Below are positions 22,315-33,582 of a stretch of 64,000 nt of DNA, piece by piece. Position numbers and translations under genes: made by a program. Below the pieces are notes generated by a model. The model was not told where the DNA came from, ran no database searches, and was given only the letters and a program-made list of their open reading frames with translations. Each line of letters begins with the position of its first letter. Within the stretch, counting starts at the first letter, position 1. The stretch is from Phanerodontia chrysosporium (lineage: Eukaryota; Basidiomycota; Agaricomycetes; Polyporales; Phanerochaetaceae): contig MJGA01000029.1 of the NCBI GenBank assembly GCA_001910725.1, positions 291,315-355,314 of the forward strand, read 5' to 3'.

Positions 22315-22521
22315 ATGTCTGACCTTGCCATCCCGCTTGAAGTGCAGGAACGCACTCTCGATTTTCTGCTAGGCGGTTCTCAGGCCTTGCGACGTGTGCA
22401 CGCGTCTGCACGTCGACTGGAACAACCCCAAGCGAACTGAATCTCTGCTCGAAGCACTGGTACAGGAAAGCGCGAATGTGCAAGAGCTCACAATCTCGAG
22501 CGCGGGGCGGGCTGGAAGAAA

Positions 22522-22562
<41 letters not shown>

Positions 22563-22885
22563 CCACTGTTTATACTGGCCCGTGTAACTAGAAGAAAATG
22601 TATTCGTCACACTCTTGGAGCGCCTGAGGACTCTGCAGTCGCTGTCCATCTATAAGTTACCCGCGACGGAACGAATGGCACGGACATCAGGGCCTCCGGT
22701 CCTCGGTCCGCCGCGTCGTGATCGACATCACGAAGGACATGGACCTCGGCGAGCGGCTGCTCTTCTCTATCGCGCACATGCGCCATCTCCGCCACCTCGA
22801 GTTTGGCACCGACTGCCTCGCCCTCACACTCCCGTTGATCACGTCCGACCGCGACTGGCGCATAAGCATCGCTGTTGTAGCGTGA
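22315..22885 (+). pseudogene. F-box relic split by a retroposed insertion
   Basis: Starts MSDLAIPLEVQERTLDFLLGG, then has a deletion that removes most of the F-box. It resumes in another frame as LHVDWNNPKRTESLLEALVQ .. ELTISSAG, parallel to the intact gene's LHMNWDKRSRTLSLLQAF. Homology restarts after the inserted tract (LLERLRTLQSLSIYKL; later SSVRRVVIDITKDMDLGERLLF .. LRHLEFGTDCL) and ends early at a TGA (22883-22885), well short of a full F-box protein. Several independent lesions make this a true pseudogene rather than a sequencing problem. Confidence 0.85.
22515..22604 (-). mobile_element. Minimal poly(A) retroposed insertion with 14-bp target duplication
   Basis: The 14-mer GAAGAAAATGTATT occurs at 22515-22528 and again at 22591-22604. 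Between the copies lie about 30 T and a 32-bp unique segment (22559-22590). Read on the minus strand this is a 32-bp body followed by a 3' poly(A) tail and bounded by a target-site duplication. That is the signature of target-primed reverse transcription by a LINE-type machinery. The body begins TAGTTACACGGGCCAG and is too short to classify; it could be a heavily 5'-truncated SINE, LINE or mRNA copy. It sits inside the F-box relic. Confidence 0.85.
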
Positions 22886-23242
22886 TCAGAGAAATCTGAA
22901 GGCTCACCCTCTGACTCGACCGTCGGCCAACCATCTCTTTGCTCCTTTGAGATAGTCAGATCTTGTCAGAGGTCACAGCACTGTCATCATCCCTGCGCTG
23001 AGCAATGCAGACTGCGTAGTCCAGTCAGTCGTAGTTTTGACGCAAAAAGTGCCTTCGGAAGATAAAACTCATGCAAACGTCTCACAATCTGTAGCACTGG
23101 TTGCTCTGTCGAAGCTGCTCCTCCTCCTTGCCGATTGTCTTACTTCTTCAACTTGGGAATCGCTAGAGCAGATTTGATGTCACTCATAGCTCTGGAGTTG
23201 CAGTACGAATGCTATAGAACCACAATCCACCGCATATCGAAC
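22886..23242. other. Convergent intergenic gap
   Basis: Lies between the F-box relic and the AAA+ gene stop. No feature is seen. Confidence 0.4.
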
Positions 23243-24807
23243 CTAGAAATTGACACCCGAGGTCACGATCGCAGTGTTATTCCCCCTCATCATCTCCTGA
23301 AGGGCACGCCGGCGGACAGCTTGCGCCATTGCGTCCCCCGCAACCTTAGCCGCCGGCTGGTCGTCCGCCGGGGCGTCGCTCTTTAGTATCTGCGCGGCCA
23401 GTTGGTCGACTTGCTTCAGCAAGACGGCCTCGCATGAGTCCTGGGCAACATCTACGCCCGTCTTACGGAGCGCCCGGTCGTGTGCCATGCGCAGGAGGAA
23501 TGAGACGAACCTGGGGGGCAGTGAGCATGCAACGGTGCAAGACAGGATCAGAAATACACTCACAGCTCCTTAAGGAACGCGTACGACCAGCCCTCGGTCT
23601 TCTCCGAGACCGCGACTGCGACGCCCTCGGCATCGTCGAAACGCACGCCGGTGCTCGGGCCAGTGCGTTGACCCGCGCGAGCCACTTCACAGCGAACGCG
23701 CGGCGGAGCGCGGCGTCGGGCAGCGTGAACTCGTACTTGACGTCGAAGCGCGACGGCCGGTTCAGGATCGCATCGTCGATGCGCTCGGGGTGGTTCGTCG
23801 TTGCGATTGTCAGGATGCCTTCGTTGTCTGCCTGTGATTCGCGATGAGCACACAGTGAAGGCGAAGTGACTCGGCGGGATACGCACCAGGCCGTCGAGCT
23901 CGTTGAGAAACAGCGAGCGGACCTCGGGGACGAGCATCGAGTCCAGGTCCTCGAGGATGAGGATGCACGGCGTGTGTGCCCGCGCGTGCTCGAAGATCGC
24001 TTGGACGCCTTCTTCCGGGCCCTGGGGAAAGCCGGCTCAGTGGACACTGACCAATGTTCACCATGGACGACGCACCTTGCATGTGGCCAGCGACTTGACG
24101 TACAGCGGCGCGACACCTTCGGCCTCGTGCAGCAGCGCCTTGATCGACTCCGTCTTCCCGTTCCCGGGCGGGCCAAGGAGGAGGATTCCGCGCTTCCACG
24201 TAATGCCGAGGGACGCGTACGCCTCCTTGCTCTCGAAGAACGTCTTCGTGTCGCGCCGCAGGCCGTCCTTGAACGCATCGTCGAGCACGACGTCGTCCCA
24301 GTTCGCGGCGTGGACCGCCTTGTACAGCTGCGGACTCTTGTACCACGCGCCGCTCTCAAAGACCCAGATCTCGTCCTTGAGCTCCTGCCCCCACTTGTAC
24401 ACGGCGTCGACGAGCGCGCGCCCCGCGCCGTCGTCCGCGCCCGCGAACACAAAGTGGTAGAACTCGTGCGCGCGGTAGTCCTGCGCCCAGCTCGCCTTGT
24501 ATACGCGGAATTCCGTGCCGCCGTGCGCGAAGTCGGTGACGCCGACGACGGCCTTCGCATACACGGCACGCCGGATCTCGGAGTATGCTAGCTCACTATG
24601 TGTCTCGGGCTCGGCCACAGCGGGTTTGATGCCCGTCGCGTCGAGGTAGCCCGAGAGCGGGAACGCGGTGTGGCCTTGGATGTAGTGCACCGAGACGTGC
24701 TGCGACTGCGGGTACGTGGCCTTCAGGTACTGGATGATGTTGAGCTGTGGAGTCGGCACGGGTGTGCTGAGCTGCGTCTTGAGGAAGGCGGCGAAGGCGG
24801 TAGACAT
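23243..24807 (-). CDS. AAA+ ATPase (copy 2, complete)
   Basis: Exon 1 (24076-24807) encodes an N-terminal domain (MSTAFAAFLKTQL .. YKASWAQDYRAHEFYHFVFAG) and Walker A (LLLGPPGNGKTESIKALL). After a 54-bp intron come Walker B (ILILEDLDSM), and after another short intron sensor 1 (ATTNHPERID) and the arginine finger (NRPSRFD). The last exon encodes FVSFLLRMAHDRAL and a helical tail ending TSGVNF. One frame switch follows WLARVNALARA at about 23645-23670, where no intron fits. The same break is in copy 1, so it predates the duplication or reflects an unusual splice. The family is related to BCS1-type ATPases; localisation is unclear. A TATA box is at 24851-24857. Confidence 0.85.
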
Positions 24808-24850
24808 GGCGGTCGAGGGGACGTAGGGGTTTGCTGAGGTCCGATAGAGC

Positions 24851-24857
24851 TTTTATA
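24851..24857 (-). promoter_or_regulatory. TATA box of AAA+ ATPase copy 2
   Basis: Minus-strand GAGTATAAAAGC, about 45 bp upstream of the ATG at 24807. Confidence 0.5.
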
Positions 24858-26399
24858 CTCGCCCGTTACTGACGGGTCAGGATGCAGCAATCATCCAATT
24901 GCGCACCAGTTATGGTTCACATTAAGCTCCAATGATCATGTGTAGGAGGCAATGCCTGCGGAGCCGCAGGACGCGCAGGTAAATGGTCTGTTCTGCGAAA
25001 GCTGCGGCTGATGTGGGCATGATTGGGCATTGACTCGTAAACCATCGCTGGCGCACGTTCTGCTGCGACCTGCAATCTGTCAAAGCGTCGTCTAGACATG
25101 TGCCGTAGTCCGGTGGCAGTCTTACTAGTGGTAACAAGTCAGAGGAAATTACTCTTACGCATTGGCGGCCCAGCATAGTGTCTGGTTCTACTCACACAGT
25201 GGGCGTCCTAGGATCGAGTCAGTGCCTTGAACTTCTGGGTGCTCATCCATCGCAATAGCCGCTCCACGGCTCCACATACCGGTAGCCTATCTAAATCCTG
25301 CTATCTGCCCTCGGACCTCTACAGATAGCGAAAAAGCCATCCTAATGACGAGGACGTCATCTCTGTCACTGTTGGACGGACAGAGGAGGTATGCAGGGCC
25401 TGTCGCAATATAGGCATAGTGAACAGTCTGTGCGGGTTTCTGGACAAGGGTGTTTGAGCTGGAGGGCCAGAGAGTATGGAAGCAGTGACTCACTGCCTCT
25501 CACTGCACAGGATGCAATTGATGCGCTGATCCGTATGATGGCGCATCATGTAGCAGGCGCCATGCATCCACACACTTGCGAGAAGTGCCACTTCGTAGCA
25601 TTGTACAGTGGCTAGCACGCGGATTTCATGAAGTAACTGTCGTATATTCCGGCACGCCGTGAGCCAGTACATTACCACACAGTATGTTCTGGTCAATCAC
25701 AGTACAGCGCGGAGGAGCAGTGACATGGCGTGAGCATTTACCGTCAGAGACTCAGAGTATTTACTACGCAGAGTCAACAAACCTAATAGACTGTGTGATT
25801 CCTCACGTCATGTTCCCTGCATGTAATCGCCATTCCTGCTAGTTTTTCATCGGGCTTCCCCCCCGTATCAGCTCTTTCCCACTGGTTTTCTGTTGTTGAT
25901 ACTGACGAAACGCCACATGTTCCTGGCCAGTTTCTCACTTGACCTACGAACTGTCATTATCATCAATGCCCACGCGTCGTCCGCTTCTCTCTCAGGCCTA
26001 GGCAAGCAGATTTATGCCTCTCGAGTCAGCGAATATGCAGAGATAAAAGCCTAGGCAGCCCACACGGCATCCCGTCGGAGTACTATCTGTTCTTTTACAC
26101 GGCCAGCCCAAGGATTTTGTGAAACCAGGCGTAACGGAGCCCATTTGACGCCGCTGGAGAAATCCGGTGGGAATGATGGGACTGAGCATTTGGGCGCCAT
26201 GGTTCGTCCGATTACTTCGCTCCAGCGGAGGATCATCGCATCCAAGTCTTCCTCTCCTACTTGGAGTTATACCTCTGTAATCCATGTTCCAACCATAATT
26301 ACATTGTCATCCGGTCACGGGCGTGATGAGGCGTGCAGCAGCTGTGAAGCACCGGTGAGGTTTCCCAACTCGGTAAGTTTCTGTTACACCTCTCGCGTC
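24858..26399. other. Intergenic, no gene seen
   Basis: AT-richer than the neighbouring genes, with only short frames. It probably contains the left border of the transposase-like element, but I could not identify terminal inverted repeats or a target duplication by eye. Confidence 0.4.
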
Positions 26400-29300
26400 A
26401 TGGACGCGCTTCGCCCCCCGTCGGATTTCGACACCGCAACATACGGAGGCGTTTGCGAAGCGCAGGCTTTGGAGCATCCACGCTGTGAGTTCTCATTAGC
26501 CTGGTCTTGTGCTGCTTTTCTGACTTTCACAGTCTGGATCTACAACGGTGCTACCTACCGGTGCCTGCTGTGCTCCCGGCAGTTCTCGCTCCAGAAGGCC
26601 ATTGCACATGAAGGAACGCGTCAACATGTGCAACGTGTCCGCGCTGCAGATGGACGAACGACATCTGGACCTCTTCTTGACGCGCCCTGCACACCGCCGC
26701 GACGCTCAGAACGCGTCATGAACACGCCGCCGCCCCGTGAACCTCACGCTCAGCGGATCTCCCATTCACCACTGCCACCATCTTCGCCACCATCTGAATA
26801 TCAAGATGAAGACGACGACGTAGCAGGTGGTCCGGAAGTGGACAAAGCACACGCCGCGGCAGGGCTTGCGCTGGATCCGGTCACGGTACACGGACCCGCG
26901 CTGCCCGATGACCCTCCCGACCAACTATTCGACAACTGGGGCGGCTACCTCGGATTTGCCGAAGACGCAGAACCGGACCCCCAAGCGTACACGCAAGAGC
27001 GAGATGATTTTGACCTTAGCGAGTACGCTTTCGCGTCACCCGCTCAAGGTACCCACAGCGAGCTCAGTGACAGTGAGCACGATGTGGACCATCATCAAGC
27101 AACTGACCCTCTTGCAGAGGCTCACGCCTCTGTTGAGGGGAAAGGTCAGTGTGCGCCTTATCCATGAGCACGAGTACACTGAGCATTGGAGCAGAGCATG
27201 CCCCGAACGCGCACGTTGAAGTATCACGGTCAGACGAATGGTGGCCTTGGCCGAATAAAAAGGTGCGTCCGAGCTTCATTTGAACCGTATGACGTACTTA
27301 TTTCGCTTCTCTAGGACACCATGATCGACATGCTAAATGCATTCCCCCGCGCTGCGTTTTCAGAGACCGAGACCGAGGCAGCTTGTTGGTTTGCCGAGAA
27401 GCTCGGTGTACACGGCCTCCCAGTGTACGTGAAGTCAAGAACCATCGCAAACACATTCTCGATTTGGCAGGCAGTGCACCCCAGCTGCTGCGAAGCTCGT
27501 TCGGAAATTATTACGCCAAAACTAGCCTTGCAGCCATATTGAAGCACGTAAGTCACCACTAATACTCCTGCATTGGCTTGCTCAACTGACACGACGACTA
27601 ATAGGAGGTTGCGAATCCTCACGTCCGCCCGTTTCTGCGCTTCTACCCAGAGGACAGCGCCCCGCGGCTTACGGACGCACGCCAGGCTGAACGGTGGCTA
27701 CGTGAGGTCGAGCCTGTATTCTCAGGTGTCATGGCGCGCGATCCTGTCACTGGTCAGGATTACTACATCCACGAACCTGCACTTGTCAATGCCGGCTCAT
27801 GCGGAAAGGTCTCACCTGTCCTTCCTGTGCGGTTCTTCACCAGGAGGGATGAGATGATTGTCCTTGTCCATGACCTCCGAGAGTCCTCCTCAGGGGACGC
27901 ATATGTCATTGATGCCGCATCCTGCCGTGAAATCAAGCTTCGGGAGTTCCTCCTCAATTATCCGCGCTTTCTTGAGTCACATCATTGCTACAAGCTTCCA
28001 TCCCCAGATAAAATAATCGGTACAGTGTCGTTTGACATGTGTGGTTTCTCCTGCTCACCAATTTACATAGGAGTCGTTGTCGGACATGGGTCTGATGTCA
28101 GACCATGGTCTGAACCTCTTCCCAACCCATGGCGAGCTAAAGCGAACGGCAGACGTGTGTTGTCGCTCCCGCTCTGGAAGTACTGTGACGACACGTCTGG
28201 AAATAGCTCAAAGAAATGGAATAAGCACAATTCATTTCTCTTCGTCCTTGCGGGTCTTCCTCGTGAGCATGTGCATCAAGCGTACAACATCCACTTCCTC
28301 TCGACAAGCAATATAGCATCACCTCTTGAGATGCTAGAGGGAATCACCGATGATTTTCAGTGAGCTTGCGGTACATTTATTACAAGCCAGTAGGCGGGTA
28401 GCTGACCTTCATCAGATATTTGCAGGAGCATGGGCTCCCCGCTTGGGACTGTGTGTTTCAAGAGGAGGTGCTCTACATTCCATGGCCGTTAGGCTTTCTT
28501 GGGGACAACCCTATGCAGAGCGAGCTCACGTCACATATCGGCTTGCAAGGCAAACGCTTTTGCAGAGTCTGCGAGGTAGAGAAAGGGATATGGAACACCG
28601 ACGGCACACTGTCTGAGCCTCATCTCGAGGCATTCCTCAAGGTGCGCAATGCTAATTCTACTACGACGCCTCACATCTGACGTGTGTCCACAGCCAGGTC
28701 AACCACGAACACGCGAAAAGTCATTGGCGGAACTACGGCGTCAATGGCAGTGCATCGAGAACGGGGCCCCGAGCCGTGTCGACTCAGCTGCAACCGAGTC
28801 GGGAGTGAAGGATAAGCACTTCATGCATTTCGTTGAGACCTTCTCCTCCGAGGTCGCGAAACTAAAAGCTCAGAACCGTGAGCACGGACGGCATGCTCAG
28901 CACGGTCTCAGCGAACTCATCGAACAACTGCTTGACGGGAAGTCATCTGCGCATTTGTTAAACCCTATATTCAAGCTCCGTGGTATGTTTATGGGCCCAC
29001 ATGCATGGTTCTGATGTATTAATTATGTATCTTCTAGACCTTGAGCCGAGTGCGGATACTCCAGTCGAGATCCTCCATGTTGTCCTTCTGGGCTTCGTCA
29101 AGTACTTCTGGCGGGACGCAGTCTCTCGGCAGACCCCCGCTGGAAAGAGCCTCTTGAAGACACGGCTGGCGAGCATTGACGTGCACGGTTTGGGCCCTGA
29201 TATATCATCGCTTCAAGCTAACACACTTGTTCAATATGCGAAGTCTCTAACTGGGCGTGACTTCCGCATCATCGTTCAGGTCGCACCTGCCGTACTATAT

Positions 29301-30650
29301 GACTTGATTCCACCAGCGGCATATGAAGCTTGGCTCGCACTGTCACGTCTTGCCCCAATTATATTCCAACCAGAAATTGAAGACCGAGACAAATATCTCG
29401 TAAGTCACCACCACATTACTCAGGAGTCTCTGCGTCAGGTAACCATCTGTTCATCACAGGAAACTCTGACGTCTCGGATCAATGACTTTCTAGCTGCGAC
29501 TGCTCTCTGGAATGTGGAGTGGTTCAACAAACCAAAATTCCATATTCTACTCCATCTTGTCATGCACATCCGTCGGTTCGGCCCTGCGATCCTCATGGCA
29601 ACTGAAGGCTTCGAGTCATACAATTTCGTCATCCGACTCCGTAGCATCTTGTCAAACCGGCATGCGCCAAGCGTGGACATTGCCAATGCAATGAGCTTCA
29701 TGCATGCTGTACGACATCTTGTCAGTGGTGGATATATACCTGATGGTGCTGGCGGCTGGCGCCAAGCAGGGTCAGAGGTTCGGCGGCTCGCAATGGACCA
29801 AGTCTTTCAAAGACTGATGGGGATGAGCCACTTGTCATCTCGTTCAACCGCAGGTGAGTATTTATATCACTTTCCGAAGCAGATATTCTCATCAGATACT
29901 GTATGTAGCAATGACACTTCCGATACCGAATCAACCACGGCTCACATGGGACCAGACTGCGGCAGCCCGAAGTTTGACTAGGCCGCCATGTACCACTGAC
30001 GACATCATGGCCTCCTACGTGCAATGCCGCTGCTTACATCTGGCCAACGGGGACACTGTGCACGTAGGCGGCTTTGCACTTGTCGAGCCTCAGAATCCAA
30101 GTCGTGACCCCGGGCCTGCTCTAACGTCGTCAGAACTCGAAGTGATGACTCACCGCACAAGATCACTTGCCCGCATACACGAGATCCTCCGTGGCGGAGA
30201 TCAGATATGGGTGTTCATCAAGCTTTGGGAGATTGGTGCAGTCACCGAGCCCTATCGCATGCCCGGCATCAAGGAGACGGCATGCCAGCTATTAGTGAAA
30301 CCTGTGGTACGTGCGTTATACTGCTAATGGAACTTGAGCTTTGCTCATGGAGTTATCAGGAGCTAGTTTGTGCGGTACACACCTTTCATCATTGTTACCG
30401 GCATGGGTGCTCTGCCACGCGAACTCGTGTTGTCCGGCAAGAGCGTTGTGAAACAGAGTTACGTGAAGAAGAGCTTCGCCATGCGTCAGAACCAGATGAT
30501 CGCGTCCTTAACCTTGCTCAGATGCGCAGCGCTGTTCTCCTTCAAGTGTTCTTCTCGGACGAGAGTTGCCGTTATCCGAAGATTTCGCCGAGCGAACTTG
30601 TGAAGAAGTTGGCATCTGTAACTCGAGCTGTTAGCAGGAAGCGCAAATGA
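26400..30650 (+). CDS. Large transposase-like protein of basidiomycetes
   Basis: Many exons with short GT-AG introns (for example 26485-26532 and a 50-bp intron near 27136). Near the N-terminus is a C2H2-like finger (CLLCSRQF .. AHEGTRQH), then an acidic/Pro-rich linker. The middle reads FGNYYAKTSLAAILKHEVANP, FLRFYPEDSAPR and ARDPVTGQDYYIHEPALV. The conserved block LGFLGDNPMQSELTSHIGLQGKRFCRVC precedes PVEILHVVLLGFVKYFWRD and KPKFHILLHLVMHIRRFGPAILMATE. The C-terminal part has VHTFHHCYRHGCSATRTRVVRQE and ends SRKRK. I recognise this as a multi-copy mushroom family that looks like a DNA-transposon protein; the superfamily (CACTA/Plavaka-like or other) is unsettled. A frame shift near 27475-27485 (CCCC run) interrupts it. 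Confidence 0.7.
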
Positions 30651-31244
30651 GCATCCTCAGCTGGACATACCAGTAATCAAGTCTACCGGCACACTTCTGC
30701 ACCATCACCAGCACATCTTGAAGTGTGCGACGCAGCCATAATGCCACCTCCAAGCCCTTATATGCCTGCCAGTGCTCATCCGCCTCTCGGGAATATCCAC
30801 GACCTAACACCATGTTCAGCCCCACTGTCTCGTGCTGCTATCTCTAACTTCACCATCCCGCAATACAACCCGTATGCGGAGCCCCCACCTTGGGTCCCTT
30901 CTGATGCTCACCACCCACCTGAAGCTCACCGCTCACTGTGGCAGCCGGCGCCATCAATAGAGACCTCAAGTTGCTTCGCGCCACATGTGCAGGTCCAATT
31001 CAGAATTCCAGACACTCACCCACAAGTCGAGACTCCACGGTATGCAGAACAAGTCTCCCACTTTGTAGAGCAAGGGTTGGATTATGGCAGGAGTACGTTG
31101 AACATGGGCTTAGGGGAGGCCGGGGCTGCGAGTGATTCATATTCGGCACTTGAGATTCCGACAAGCATTGGATCCATTGCGGGGGAAGAAAATCCTGAAC
31201 TGGTCGGTCATGTAGAGTATCAATATCATTGTGCTTCATGGTAG
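30651..31244 (+). other. Open in-frame extension after the TGA of the transposase-like gene
   Basis: The frame of the preceding gene stays open for 198 codons past its TGA (30648-30650), up to TAG at 31242-31244. The region is Pro/Ser/His-rich (MPPPSPYMPASAHPPLGNIHD, then QVETPRYAEQVSHFVEQGLDYG). It could be a C-terminal tail cut off by a nonsense change, a readthrough extension or a separate short gene starting at 30741. Composition favours real coding sequence over chance. Confidence 0.45.
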
Positions 31245-31415
31245 ATAAGTAATGAGCTGGCAGAAGCCTGAATGTGCGAAGTGGAAGTGAACGAGCTGGA
31301 ACCGAACGACCATCAATGGCAGCTGCCTGATTTGGTCGAAGTCCATTCCACGCTGAGCCACACACCGACACGCTTGTGCTCTTCACCCACAACCATCTCG
31401 CAACTCAGAGGGCAG

Positions 31416-31998
31416 TCACATCTCCGGGAACGACTCAACTGGCTGACAAACGGACACAGTCGACTCTGCAACCCCATCTCCCACCGACTTCATCTCGGCG
31501 CATGAGCCCGTGATGTTTTGAACAAGGTGAGTTGCGATAAGCATGACAACAGGAGGGTATTGTCCTATGGAAGGGACCGCTATTTCGATATTAGCACAGG
31601 TTGCGAGTGGCTCATTCATGGTATACTTACACTTATGTTTCGTAGGCTCAGTATTGACCTGCACCGCATCGGACTCGGAGTCCTCCCACTCAATGATTCG
31701 GGGCAATCCCCGTGGAAGACCACTGTAACTGTACGGACGGGCCCTCATGAGGAGGTCAACTGTGCCATATTCCGTAAGTTTGATCATCTGAGCCTCGGTT
31801 CAGCTTCATTGGCAATAACTGACCATCATATTTCATCCGTAGAGGACTATCCTTGCGCACAACAAGCTTCACATGACTGCGGGGTCTGTACATGAGGCGG
31901 TGGAAGTGAGTAAACATGTCGCAGCTTGTTAGTAGTGTGGAGACTGACCTTTCCATGCCCGGCGACGACGCAGACGCTGCCGCTTTTACAGTGTTCAT
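31416..31998 (-). CDS. Unrecognised small multi-exon gene
   Basis: Exons 31949-31998, 31824-31885 and from 31759 down, with introns of 63 and 64 bp. A textbook intron near 31590-31640 (GTAAGTATAC .. CTAATAT branch .. ATAG) lies between KHK and SVPSIGQ. The product runs MNTVKAAASASSPGMERPRSHV .. RMKYDVDLLMRARPYSYSGL .. IIEWEDSESDAVQVNTEPT and ends ESFPEM. No domain is recognised. It lies antisense between the transposase-like gene and the gene at 32214, and is divergent from the latter with 215 bp between starts. Confidence 0.5.
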
Positions 31999-32213
31999 AC
32001 TTATCTTCTTGTGGGAGTAACCCCCACCTCAACACGCCGGCACGAAGGCTACCGTTGTGTGGCCACAAAGACAGGCTCAACGACGACAGTTTCCTTTCCA
32101 GGAAGACGTCGTGAAGAAGGTACTGTGCAGTTTCTCGTTGTGGCTGCTATTTGAACTGAGCGTCCTCAGTCTCGATAATATTGAAGCTTCACAAGCCCGG
32201 CTAGCGGCAAACG

Positions 32214-33582
32214 ATGCACCGACACTCACCCTACCCTTCTCGGACACCAGTGTCTTCGCAAAGCAGCAGCAGCTCGATTTCGAGCAGCGCTAGTGGGGAT
32301 GCCGGGTTCGGAGGGAGCTATCCGGTAGCACAGCATGCGGGATTTCAGGTGTCAGCGGATATGGGCCCCTCTCCTGACCAGATGCGTGCTGCCATCGTCG
32401 ACAACCTGATCAACGACTTCGGCATCACCCATCCCGCTCTCCGAGGCCGCTTGCACCAGTATACAGCGGTACGTTTGTTTCTCATCCCTTGCACGCTCTT
32501 CTAACGGCTGGATATTATGAACAGGCGACCACCGGGAACCAGCTTATGGCAGCCATTGCTATGATTGCCTGCCAGCAGGAGAGAATCGACACCCTTATGA
32601 GCATGGTCCGTGAGCTCAACGAAAAGACTGAACGCATCTCCAACTTCTGTCGGGCCAATTTCAAGCTCTCGGACGGGCAGGAGGTGTGTAAACCGATGTA
32701 TTCACTCTTCTACTGGCACTCACTAACGACGCTGGCTATAGAAACTCATTCGGGACGTAGTTCGGCACTTCATCATCCGTCCCTTGGGAAACTATGGTCC
32801 AGCAATCGTGCAGCTCATCATGGTGAGTGCCTGTGAATCACTCCGCAACATATCTTGCTCATCCATGCTATTTACCATAGAACTACGTCGAAGATCACCC
32901 TGACCGGTTTGACCTTCAGGGCCGAATCGACGAGATGCTCGTCAAGCGCCAGGTTCGCGAGCATGCAAACAGCTGTCAGAACAATCAACGCAGCAACCTG
33001 CGCAAGGCTGTGCGTACCGCAGCCTATCGCCGCAATGCTAGATGTACTAACCACCGCTTAGATATTTGCTTCGCTCTCTGGTGGCGAATCTCTTGACCAT
33101 TTGACGAACCGCCTTGTCAATGATTGGTACATTGGTACCCCACGTCCAGAAGTCGCCCGCAGCATCATGGCGAACCTTGCCCTTATGGTATGCACTTGCT
33201 GAATCCTGCATGGTTCGTCTCACTAATTGCATACCCTAGCGTGACATTGCCCTACCCCTCACGCAACAGAGCCTTGCCCGCGGCGCTGATACCGGCTTCT
33301 GGCGCGAGCTCAACTGCCGCCTGCGGAACCTCACTAAAGAACATGGAGGCCCAGAGGTGCGCGGCCGTGATAGCGATAGCTGGAGAGAGTAAGTGATATC
33401 TTACCTGATAATGCTTACTTGCTCACTGACCTATGTTTAGGTGGGAGACGAAGGTCATTCAGGAGGACGAAGCACGTTGGGGCCAGGGCCAAGTGGGTGT
33501 GGGCAGTGGTGACGATGATGACCACTTTGACCAGGATGTAGTCGACAACGCGGGTGGCGCCGCTGCCTACCCTGAGATGTAG
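32214..33582 (+). CDS. Unrecognised multi-exon helical protein beside the transposase-like gene
   Basis: The first exon 32214-32468 is Ser-rich (MHRHSPYPSRTPVSS), then MRAAIVDNLINDFGITHPALRGRLHQYTA. Later exons, each joined by a GT-AG intron of about 50-58 bp, give QLMAAIAMIACQQERIDTLM with a probable coiled coil (VRELNEKTERI). These are followed by KLIRDVVRHFIIRPLGNYGPAIVQLI, NYVEDHPDRFDLQGRIDEML, SLSGGESLDHLTNRLVNDWYIG and an acidic C-terminus ending AAAYPEM. No family is recognised. The regular intron set and clean frames indicate a real gene. It may belong to the same mobile unit as the transposase-like gene or to a lineage-specific family. Confidence 0.65.

Noticed and set aside
22886..23242. 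Another F-box fragment before the AAA+ gene
   Set aside because: A short segment (MSLIALELQ) looks F-box-like but has no continuing homology.
25700..26399. Terminal inverted repeat of the transposase-like element
   Set aside because: No convincing match with the 30.6-33.7 kb side was found by eye; a computed self-alignment is needed.
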